Positions 42,901 through 54,000 of a DNA stretch of 64,000 nucleotides are shown here, one piece after another; within the stretch, counting starts at the first letter, position 1, and every line of letters starts with the position of its first letter. Source of the DNA: Omphiscola glabra. Lineage: Eukaryota; Mollusca; Gastropoda; Lymnaeidae. The position numbers and the translations under genes are program-made. The stretch is from the NCBI GenBank assembly GCA_964017045.1, contig OZ024802.1:10738435-10802434 (forward strand). The letters are read 5' to 3'. The notes under the pieces were generated by a model. It saw only the letters and a program-made list of their open reading frames with translations, had not been told where the DNA came from and searched no databases.

Positions 42901-45900
42901 TATTTTTATTTATAAGTAAGTTGATTATCAAGTTTTTAAAAATCTTAATTTAATATGCCTAAAACTGAAATTTGACTGACACCATTATAGGCATAAAACT
43001 TATAGTTCACCACACTCATAAGGTATCCTTCACTTTAAAAAAAGTATTTCTTTGTGTCTCTCAAACATTGAAAAGAATCGTGGAAAAAGGTAAGTACTTT
43101 TTTATTCAGATATTTTTCAAATCTCACCAGTCTTATTTTTTTATTTTCTTAATCTTACAAATGAAAAAAAAAAAAATTTCTTAAGGTTTATGATGAAGTG
43201 GAAATGATGCATGAAGTAACTCGTGCAAATACAAACAGTGTATCAACCCTCAAAACAAATATGAAATCTGACCAGAATTCAAATAATAACTTAAGCCCTG
43301 CACAACCAGGTAACATTTAATGTCACACTGCTTTCCTTCAAATAATTTATACTCGACATTGTTTTTTTTTAAATTTCCTTTTTCATTAAACAAAATTTTA
43401 AAACACATTTTATGTGTAGTTTATTTTGTTCAAAAATTCATTTTCATTCATAATTAATTTTTAGCTGTGATTGAATGTTTTCATCTTAATTGAAATATGC
43501 TTTGCTAAACTATTTCAAATCAGATTCTTTAAAAAGTCCTGGAAAACCACTGTCAAGTGAGGAAACCTTTAATGTCCGATGCCCGTGTGGATGCAATGAG
43601 GTACAATCTACAAATTAGTTATTTAAATGTGCAATTATTTTTTAAAATAAAATTTTGTATTGGTTTTAACTTTAAAGCCCTTATCTTTTTTTTTGTTGTT
43701 GTTTTATAGGATGATGGATTAATGGTTATGTGTTCAAACTGCAAATTCTGGCAGCATGGTATTTGCTTTCTGATCAAATCGGCAGAAAAAGCCCCTGCTG
43801 ATCATATTTGTGATGTTTGTGCCAAGGTAGTATTTTTACAGAAAGCTATATTACCATATAAATTTATGCATGCATCATCATAGGCTATCACTAACATATC
43901 ACTGTCAGATTGACCAAGATAAATCATCATTTTATCAGGATTTTTAAAAAAACCAACAAAAAACAAAATTTCAATGAAGAAAAAAGTTGTTTTATATTAT
44001 CTTTTCAAAGTATAAAAACTAGTGTGAAGAAATAAAATGCAATTTATTCTCATAATGTGAGTAGTAATAGTGAAAATAGGTAATATAAAAAACATTTAAG
44101 ACATTGAATTATGCTCTTTGCTACATTTGTAAATTGCAGTTAATAAGAGAGACAATTTTTTAGTTGATAGGAACTGGGTTGCTGACAGAAGAGTCTGGTG
44201 ACCCAAATGCATACCGAGCATTTCCCCATAAACACATATTTCAATAGGCTAGATAATAACAGGTACCTGACCTGCCAGTATAGCAGGCTGGTCCCAGAAA
44301 CTCTAGCACATCTGTTGACAGAATACCCGTCACTAGATTTTTCAGGGGAGGCCAGGGTGGCAGGAGAGTCCTACACATTGTTATACAGCTCAGCAGATGG
44401 AGCTGGTTGCCCATATACTAGCAGGGGTTTTAAAAGCACAAGCTCAAACCTTCATCATAATATGTTTGTTAGTTAATTGATAGGAAATGGGGAGATTTAA
44501 ATTGATTTTATAATATTACTATAACTAATGGTGTAGTAAATGAGTTTAAATGGATTTGGTTACAAATAAATTAAATTAGATTAAATTTTTAAAATTTCAA
44601 GTTCCAGCTAATAATTTTATTTAGCATCTGAATGTTTTCAATTTATGTAAAAAATACAAGTTATATTTTAAATTTTCTTTCATAGCCAGGTCATCCTTCA
44701 TTAGAACCAACTGATCCTCATCTTTATGGAATGTCACCAGTAGCAGTGCAAGTAAGATCAAAAAAGAAAATTTTGCCACATGTCAGTGTTTTCCAAACGG
44801 TGTGTCGCGACACAATAGTATATCGCCTGCTGGGTGTATGTGTGTTGTGCAAAAAATAAACCATATCAAAATTCACTATTTTGGTTTAAACTTTATAAAT
44901 ACTGGAAATATATTAAGAAAAGTTATTGACATAGTGGTGCAAAAGGTAAATTATATTAAAAGCAGACCTCTTATATCAGATTATTTTGCTTATATTTGTG
45001 AAGAAATTGGATTAAAAGCTAAGAAGCTGATACTTTACACAGAAACATGAATTTAAAAAAAAACAGCATGTAAGGAAAAAGAGAAAACACAGAAAATAAT
45101 GTGGCTACATAAAATTTGTGCTATCGGATTTGGAGACAAAACAGTAATTTGGAAATATAAAGTGTATTCAAAAACAGCTGAGAGCAAGATAAAATGTGAT
45201 TTGTGAACCATTTAATTTTGCTTCAGAGAAAGTTTATCAGTACTTTCAAAATACCAAAATTCATAACTGTGTGAATCCATTTCATTTAACTGAGTGTTGA
45301 ATTCTTAACTTACAGAAGAAGAAGAATTAGACTGAAAAAATTATTAGACTCTGTTAAAGTTATGCGTGAAGAATCTGGTATGTCTTAAAAGGGGATGTTT
45401 TAACCCCCCTCATACTTACACTGGTAAAATCGACTTAATGTGTCATGACATGATGCATGTCTAAAAAGTGTGCCGCCAATGTGAACATTTGGAAAGCACT
45501 GCTGTATGTGCTCATTCTAAAGACAACTATAAAGAAATACATGTTTCATGGATATAATTAGGGTGGTCAGCTTATGAACGAGTTTTAAAAGATTTTTAAA
45601 TGTTTTACTGGTACATTGATTCTATTATAGAATCACAGGAATTTTATGGACTGGGCTTATGAATGGGTTATAGATTTTTCAGACTTTTTGCAGCCCAAAA
45701 ACTAGGGGAGACGGCTTATGAATGTAAACTAACAAGCTTTAATATGACTATATATGATAATACTTAGAGGATTTAGCTAATAAATAAATTGTTTTTAAAA
45801 TTTTTTAAAATTTAAATGAAGTATAAAATTTTGATTGCTGTTACATATTTTTTGACCTCCTCAACCTATTAAAATTATCAGTGCATTTTCAGGCAACTTG

Positions 45901-48445
45901 TTTATGGCGCAGATCTCTATCTGCATGCAGTGAGTTCAAGCGGATTGTGGCACCGCAGCTAGGCAGAAGGTTGGGTGTTGAAACCACTGTGGCACAAGGA
46001 CTCATCAACAGACTGGAAAAAGAAGGGTTTCTTAAAGGCCCAAGCAAAGGAAAAAAGTTAGAGTTAATTAAGTTTTTTTTAAAACGGATTAGCTGTTAGC
46101 TAATTTTGAAACAGGCGAAATATGTCAAACAGTAGTTTTGAAATTTATAGATTATTTTTGGATTTGGTAATATTTCAAAATTTATTTTAATTTTATTTTT
46201 GTTTAAAAGTTTAGTTCAATCATAAGAAGATAAATTTACTAAACAGCAATTCAAAAAGTAAATAGAACAATATATTGTTACATTGCAGCGAAAATAATTA
46301 TTCATGAAGACTACTTGTAAAAATTAATTCATTGCCTCTTTACTTAATATGCAACAGAATAAAAGTGGGAAATTTTTGTAAAATATAATTGAATGCTGTT
46401 TTCTTTGAATATTTTGTCAAAATGAATTTCATTTTATTTATAAATAAATTCATAACAATAATAAAACTGAAATTCTTAAAACCACATGTGCAAAATTCTC
46501 TCTCTTTTTTTTTTAAGATTAGGAAAAACTGTAGATTTAGAGAAATTAAAGAATGAAGGCATTCCACGCTATTTGAAAACTCCTGAATCTTTATTAAAGA
46601 ATGCTGAAAACTCATTAGCTTCAAATAAAAATGAATCGGTAAGTTGCAATATATAGGCCCATGCTTTTTTCAAAAATATATCATTTAATTATATAAAAAA
46701 AGTTGGTTAAAATTATTAAATCAAAAGACAAATATATTTGAAGATTCTCTAGCTTATGTAAAGAATAAACTTTTAAAAATAAAATAGTATTCTAAGATTC
46801 TTTCAATCATGGTTCTACATTCAGATTAGGCAACTACTTTTATGAAGAGTTGTTTTCATAGTCTTCAGAAGGCATTAGAAATTAAATTCATTATTTATAA
46901 ATAAATATAGATATCCTATGAATTATATTTTATGTCATTTTTTTAAATTAGAAAACTAAAAATAATGATAGCCTAGTGATTGAAAAATTGAGCATAGAGT
47001 ATATTTGTATTTGTATGTTGTTTTTTTTAGTATAACCAGCCTTCCAACTCTAAGAGTGCTGCAAGTGCACAAAATGATTTGGAAGATAAGGTAATTTTTT
47101 AGTACATTTACTGGCAATATTTTATTTCTATCTAAAATAGCCTAATGTATGATATGATAAAATTTTATTCATTTATTTATCTAGAAAGATGTATATTTCT
47201 TAGTTTATAATTGCTAAAACTTGTTCTTTAAAACTGATCAGTAATGTAGAACCAATAATGAGATGCAAAATACTCTAGTAAAGGCCTTTTTGTTTTACAC
47301 TTAACACACATGTATTGTTTAAAAAAATTTTAATAGGATGTCATAGGAACACTAACTGACAAGACTAACAAAATAAATATCCAAGGAACAAGGAGGAAAA
47401 CTAGAAGTTCACCTGCCTCATCAGTATGTGATGAACCTGAGTATTTTCTTTTTTTTTTGTTCAATTTTTTAAAATACATTCCTTTAAATTTAATTTATTA
47501 TATTAAAATAAGACAAGTACCGAAGTAAAATTAGTGACTATAGTTTTTTCTTTACATTAATGTTAATTATCATATCTGAATATCAAAAGCCTGTATGTTA
47601 CAGATTTATAAAGTGCAATTAAACTTGTTAAAAATTATTTAATTAACACCTATAAAATAAGCATTTGTTGTATTTTTTTCCAAGTGTTTAAGGTTTAGTG
47701 CAAGTGATGCTCGCATAATATAAGCCAGTCTCTGCTCTTGTAATAAAAACAATTCTTTTAAGTGATATTAAGTATACCTTATGGTTATAATGAAGGTTAA
47801 CTAAACATTTTCTTGTGTTCAATAGCTGTTACTAAACAATCACTAATTCACTCCCTGCTACCACCACTTTCATATTTAACTTTTGCTCTTACTTTGCTAA
47901 TGTCACTTTAATTATGCAGTCAAAACACTCATCATCATCCCTCAAGCTTACATATATGACACGTGTGTTTAAGTTATTTTGTCTGATAAAGTGAAGGAAA
48001 TATCAATTTTTTAAAAATTGAATCAAGTGAGTACACATGTTAAATTATTTAACAATTTTTTTTTCTTTCTGATTTCAGCTTGAGTTCTCTGGATTACCCA
48101 CAGCTGTAGATTCTAGAGGAAAGCGAGGTAAAAAACGAGCTTTTTCAAGGACTGACAATGTAAGTCAAATCTGATAATACCTCTAATAATTTTAATATCT
48201 TCCTGCTTCAATTGCCTATAAATTTCTAAATTTTAAAAAGTTGTTATTACACTTTAGGTGAAATTTTGCAAATTGTGACACTGATTATTGGATCTAAGAG
48301 CTTTATATCAATTTACTTATTAATTACAATACTTTCTTTGATCATTCAAAAACAGAGTGAGCTTGAACTTGCTAATAGTCAGGAATTTCAAGGCACTTCA
48401 GCCAAGAAGAAGGCCAGCACTGTCACAAAGGCAATTGCTGTCTAA
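36990..48445 (+). CDS. HORMAD1: HORMA-domain meiotic axis protein with PHD finger and winged helix
   Basis: Twenty coding exons: 36990-37040, 38239-38383, 38812-38912, 39511-39531, 39743-39769, 40107-40171, 41445-41596, 41769-41872, 42262-42272, 42748-42865, 43186-43309, 43524-43600, 43710-43826, 44686-44751, 45893-46056, 46518-46638, 47031-47090, 47337-47423, 48079-48159, 48356-48445. The sum is 1782 nt, 593 aa, and every phase matches. HORMA domain at about residues 18-235: [43 protein letters not shown] and ISVGEV are close to animal HORMAD1. PHD-type finger at about 326-369 with ligands C326, C328, C340, C343, H348, C351, C366, C369. Winged-helix-like segment at about 394-450. The tail is basic and has KKRAFSR (555-561), a possible closure motif. 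By family knowledge it acts on meiotic chromosome axes to promote breaks and homologue pairing. Weak points: the exon 7 acceptor lies in an A-rich tract, and the exon 15 donor is gttaga. I am very sure of the family; HORMAD1 versus HORMAD2 naming is less certain. Confidence 0.93.
37441..37795 (-). mobile_element. tRNA-derived SINE, second copy, in HORMAD1 intron 1
   Basis: This is the reverse complement of the 16765-17188 family. GCTGGGTGGTCTAAACTGAG at its head and TGTGACGGACAGATGCCAG at its 3' end are shared, as is the middle block around GCGTGGAGAGAGGC. The head lacks GGCCGA of the A box, so it is probably not transcribed by polymerase III. Confidence 0.8.
42262..42272 (+). other. HORMAD1: 11-nt microexon of the HORMAD1-like gene
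   Basis: Exon 8 ends in phase 0 and exon 10 opens with one nucleotide before its frame, so a piece of 3n+2 nt is missing between them. In the intron, CCTTTTCATGT is flanked by a good acceptor (ttcccttatag) and a perfect donor (gtaagt). It supplies P-F-H-V and repairs the frame exactly. It also restores the TPFH motif seen after VGEV in other HORMADs. Confidence 0.85.
44198..44476 (+). pseudogene. Possible 3'-terminal fragment of another non-LTR retrotransposon
   Basis: Within the intron after HORMAD1 exon 13, a frame reads [19 protein letters not shown], then [15 protein letters not shown]. This recalls the histidine/cysteine-rich tail found after the RNase H region of some LINEs (…HLNR…C..C…E…HLL…CP). 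The second cysteine pair is lost. Only weak resemblance supports it. Confidence 0.35.
44784..45501. mobile_element. hAT-like non-autonomous element in HORMAD1 intron
   Basis: The left end is CAGTGTTTTCCAAACGGTGT; the right end on the minus strand is CAGTGCTTTCCAAATGTTCA. GTGTGTCGCGACAC follows the left end. The flanks ccacatgt and ctgtatgt differ only by three transitions, consistent with an aged 8-bp target duplication. No intact frame. It sits between exons 14 and 15. Confidence 0.65.
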
Positions 48446-48762
48446 AAGGTTTCAACATGGATACTTGTACCTGATATTTTAAAAACATATCTTCAGATAT
48501 CATGTTGCTGTTATATGAATGATGTCTTATAAAATATATCATAACACATAACAATTGGAGATTGTAATGCTAGATGATCTTTGGGAACAGAAAAAAACTC
48601 TTTGTCTAAGATCTGTTTCAAGTGCTTATGCTATATATTAATTAGATTGTTGATATGTTACAGAAATAGTTTTTAGAACATTTGAAAGTATCAATTATTT
48701 TCAGATGACTTATGGTATCTGAAATAGTCTTTCTATTGGTATAGCTAGACCAGGCCAGTGAA

Positions 48763-48768
48763 AATAAA
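48763..48768 (+). terminator. Candidate polyadenylation signal of HORMAD1-like gene
   Basis: An AATAAA hexamer lies 318 nt after the stop codon at 48443-48445. It is the first canonical hexamer I noticed in the 3' flank. It is only a sequence match. Confidence 0.4.
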
Positions 48769-49238
48769 CCTGAATACATGTTTAAAGATAATTTTTTTTT
48801 TATCATTCTTTCGGAGTTAACAATGATTCTGCATTAATGGCCAATCATGATATAAATATGTTTTGCACTAGATATATAGTTGGCAAATAACTCTTTGAAG
48901 GAATAGATGAGGCTCTTTTTTAATTGCTCCTAAAATATGTTGTAAGCGGATATAATTTTTGAAATTCGTCCCTAGTCAAAAACTTTTGCTGACCACTGCA
49001 TTTAAGGACCAGCAACAAGAGTTAACTTGTTTGACTATTGGTTATGGACTATATTGCATCACACATGCATACAAATTTGTCACAATCAGGCCCTCTAGAA
49101 GGAAATTACCCCATAGGAGATATTATGTCATAAATAAGTTGTCTTTTAATAAATATTGATCATTAACTAGCATATTCAGAATTTTAAAATGTGTTAATAT
49201 CCATAAAATTTGTCATAGTAAAATTTAATATTTCAGTA

Positions 49239-49992
49239 CAGTGGGTCTTCACATAATGAACCTAATCAGTTCTGTAGCAGCATTTGTTATGCTGGGAATT
49301 TGTTATGCTGGGACTTTTTATGTTGGCACTTTGTTATGCGTATTGCAATTTCCCATAGGGTCCCATAGTAAAAATTATAATTCCTTCCTGACAATGGATG
49401 GGAAATACAGGTTAATTTCTTGATACAGTTACATATATTTTGTCATGACAATGAAACATACATAATTAGGCAATGTACATTTTAAAACACAAAACATTTG
49501 CATACAAACAACAATACTAATACATTTATACCCGGATTTATATAATTATTGATGCTTATCAATATACCTGATTGACATTTTTTGTCAAAGTTTTTTAGGA
49601 CTGCCTGACAATCAAAAGCAAATAAAAACCGAACCGCAGTGCAAAATAATTAGCTCATTTATCCAAACAATTGTGAAAAAAAATTAACACAGCACAACGT
49701 AAACATACCTACAAGCATGCAAACACACAACCACTCACTCAAAACACACAAAACAAAACAAACACAACCCAAAAAACACATAAGAATGCCACTGACTCCT
49801 GTTCCCCTTCAGAATGCTCAGGTGAGCAGAGGATGCCTTTTGTAAGCTCAGCTGTTTTGATTTTTTCTATGTGGGCAAAAGCTGAAATGTTTTTTTGGTG
49901 AGTTGCGGTTCGCAAGTCATTTTTTGCAGAATGTCCATGTTTGTTATGCGGATTGTTTGTTATGAGGGGCATTCATTATGTGGAGACCCAGT
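49239..49992. mobile_element. Possible MITE between HORMAD1 and SLC13
   Basis: The left end CAGTGGGTCTTCACATAATG and the right-end complement ACTGGGTCTCCACATAATG form an inverted repeat. TA precedes the left end. Internally TTGTTATGCTGGGA-like motifs repeat near both ends. The TA and end form suggest a Tc1/mariner-type MITE, but the right boundary is degenerate. Confidence 0.5.
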
Positions 49993-51039
49993 TTGTTGGC
50001 ATTTCAAACATTTTCAAAAACTGTTTCTTTTTTTAATGTGTAAACTGGTGTTTAAATGTTTTTTCCCAACTTATTTATGTGTTTTTGACAATACTTCTTT
50101 AATTTTACAAAAGTTGTTCATGTTACTGTTGTATAAGTTATCATTATATTAAAAATAATGTTATTTTTAATAACTTTATTAAAAGACCTGATATTTGAAA
50201 TATAACAAGGTTAGCTTGTGTTTCTCATTTCCTTTTAGGCAACATAAAAACAAAATTGATCTACTAATAAAGAATTTCAATAGTATTATTCTAATGGCAA
50301 TAAGAGGGTGATTTCACCTCATTAATAAATGCACTTTACTCTTAGTGTTGGACAAGAGCAATTTACACCCTGGTAAATAGTGCATCTATTTAGCACTTAA
50401 AATCAACACATTTAGATCTTATTCTTTGAATTAATCCAAACATAATCTGATGCTATCGTTGTAACTGGGACACATATAAGTTTATTTTTAATTATGACAT
50501 TACAATGTTTCTTTTACATTGCTCATATAATAGTAATAGGGCTATTATTATTTCTTTTTTAAATATGTAACACGGCTATGTAAATAATTTCAAATTTCCT
50601 GACTTCTACACATCTCATGACTTTGAATACCAATTAGAAACAAGGAAATGTGGACCAAATTCTGATATATCAGTCTTAAGTAGTAGAACTTCATTTCATT
50701 TAGATTTTATTACTGGTACTTTTATCATTACCTGCGTGCTAAAAATATGGTAATTAGAAATTCAAGTCACAGACAGTGCAAATTGATAAGATAACATTTA
50801 AGTTTAATTAGTACGTAAGTTATATTCAACTGTGGTCAGTAGATATTTAGAAGCCTAATAAAACACTAAAGCTCTAAATAGTTAATTCATGTCTTTTTAA
50901 AATTTAGATTATAGAAGCCAAACATAGAAAGCATATGTTTTATTTAAATTCTCTATTCTACACCAAATATTTTTAAAAATCTGTTATCATCAGCCTACTC
51001 TTTAAAATTATCATCAAAGTATTGCATCTACCTGTTTCA

Positions 51040-54000
51040 ATGTCATTTTTAAAAGATCTTCTTACTGTATGGAAAACCTTGATATTGATTTTTGTTCCAT
51101 TTGTGGCTTCACCTATTCTTACCATTGATGGATCAAAGGTAATTTCATTCTTAGTTAATATATGTTTCAAAATATGAATTTTATTTGAAATTTGGACATG
51201 GCTATACCTTCTAAAATATATTTATAAGAATATTCTCAACAAATTCTTAATCTGAAATTAATGGTATTCTAACCATAGCATAATAGTAAAGTATTACAGA
51301 GTGCTGAAATTAGATGTACTAGGATAATTTAATGCAAACATTGAAACCCAAAAGTGATAGAAAATAATTATAGAAAGCAAAAGAATGTGTAGTGAATTAT
51401 TTTTCTGCATACTTTCATAAGTGAAATGAGTCCTATGTATTTAGATTCTATTTTTGGGCTAAAATGAGCACAAATTAAAATTAATTTTAGGTTAAGCAAA
51501 AATGTTTAGGATAGACAACATTTTTATGTTAAAAAAATTATGCCACATTTTGTATTTGCAGCTAAGACCAAACACATATCTGTAACCACCACTCTGAGGA
51601 ATACTAATCTAGTGTGAGGACTAAATACATTGAATTATAGCACTTCATCACAATCTTTGCACTATTTTTTTAAACACGATATATGAAATTAGTAGGATAT
51701 GTTTATTTCAAAATTTGTTGTTCAGGAGATGTCATGCTTGTATGGAGTGATTGTTATTGCATCCTTTTGGATAACAGAAGCATTGCCTCTTGCAGTAACA
51801 GCCCTTTCACCCATCATAATTTTCCCATTGCTTGGAGTCTTACCAGCTAAGGATGTATGTTTAAGCTATATAAAGGTTAGTCACTGTGTAAATTGTGTGA
51901 CAATTCATGAATTAGTAAAATATTTTTATTGGAGTATTTTCATTTACTTATTGTTTTAAAAATTTCTTTTAAAAAAGTTAGTAGTAAACATATAATCCTT
52001 TGAATTTCATGTACATTGTACATTGTAGGATGCATCAATGTTTAGCTTCTGTTGCCTTACCTTTGCTCTTTGTGTTGAAAAGTGGAAACTACATAAGAGA
52101 ATTGCTCTCAGAACTTTACTTTTAGTGGGCTCTAGCCCAAAATGGTGAGTATTATAGTTTTTAATTTTTTTGAAATGAACATTAATTAATTATAAAATAA
52201 TTCTATGGACATAGCCTTGTCAAGAATGGAATTGCAAAATATTTTATATTCTTTAAAAAAATTATTTCTTGCATCATAAATAACATATTGTACCATTGCC
52301 TTAACTACTATTGTATTCAATTTTGAATTAAATATTTTAATAAAATAACTGATCAAAGTGATTTTCATTTATATCAGAAATTCTTCTTCCAACTATAATC
52401 AGAAACTTCTGTCTATAGCAATTGTTCTGCATATATCAACGTTTCTTTCTAACATAAGTATAACTGCTAATAACACTAACTATTCTCATCTTCTTTTTAC
52501 ACATCACAATCCATAGGAATTTGGTAAGCTTAAGACAATTTTTTTTGAATGAACTACGGCTGTTTGCCATATGCCAAATTTTGGTAGTTGACTTGTTGCT
52601 AAACTAAAAACGAAAATACATTTTGTTATTAACTATCAGAATTTCTTGAAATGAATGTCCTGTATAGAACTTATTAATAAAGTACCATTTTAACAACATT
52701 TTTTTTCCTTCTTTACACCCTGTTGTGTTAATTTTTCTTTACCCTTAAATAATGTACTATTTTACAATAATTATAATCAGCACTGGAGTAAGAAGCAATG
52801 ATAAACTATATTTCTCTAAAAAAATCATCCAGTCTTTTGAGAAAAAATAATGTATCTTTGGCTCGCCTGTGGAATAGTAAGTACCCCCATTAGGAAACCA
52901 ATGGTTTGAGCCTTTGGTGTTTATTTTTTTTTTAAATTTAAATCTTATAAAAGTGTCACTTTGTTTTTCCAATGAAAACTTAATCCAGTAAAACCAGATA
53001 ACTTTGGATTAATATATACAGTAAATGTTGATTACTTTAGACTAATTTAGGCAGTAATTGTTATTTTTTAAGGCTTACTCTAGGATTCATGCTACCCACA
53101 TGGTTATTGTCCATGTGGCTGAACAATACATCAGCTACCGCTATGATGGTGCCAGTAGTTACTGCAGTGTTGGATCAGCTTCATGATATTGAAGAGCAAA
53201 AAAAGGAATTAAAAGGATCTGAAATTTTAGGTAGATCTATTAACCATTTGGATAAGAAATAATGGCAAGCATTGAATGTAAAAATTAATTTCATTGCTAA
53301 CTAATTATATAGTGTATTAAAGAAAGTCATTGTAAGGTAATAAATCACGGGAGAGTCATTTAAATACTTCCCAAATGACCTAGAAACATATATTTATTTG
53401 CAGCACACATCTTAAGAGGATAAATTAAAAGTTTAAAATTTGCCTTTTACCTAACACTAGATAATCCTATCTCTGACTACACTCTACACCTTTAAGTTAT
53501 TATGTTTTTCAAAGTTTCAGATATGGAATTAGCTGTGAGCATCAATAGAGACACCAAGTCATTTCAATTTTTAAATAAAACACATCATTCAGAGAAGTAG
53601 GTTAATAGATCTTTTATTTTTTTAGATAACTACCTATCTGCACCTTTTGCCTTAAAAATCAGTTTAGATTTGGATACATTAATAAAACAAAAAACTTATA
53701 TCTTTGAAAAAGTTTCGAACTAAAAAATAAATAAGTTCTGTTTTGTATTCTTTAATTTATTTTTTAGTAAGTCTTTTAAATTATTATTGTTTAAAAGAAA
53801 CATTAATAATTCCATTTAATACATACATGTTTTTAAGAATATTAACTATTTAGAACTCTTTGAAAAAAATCTATATAAAAACATGTATTGAGTTTTGTTT
53901 TATTTTTTATGTGTTCCCCAGAACAGTTAGTGACTCATTCAACTATCCAAATAAAGAATTTAAGCACATGTGTAAGGTGTTAAGTCTATGTGTTTGCTAT

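Larger units (their letters stand above)
48446..51039. other. Intergenic between HORMAD1 and SLC13
   Basis: Contains the HORMAD1 3' UTR, the MITE at 49239-49992 and AT-rich sequence. A 5' UTR of the SLC13 gene is expected in the right part, but I cannot place its start. Confidence 0.4.
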
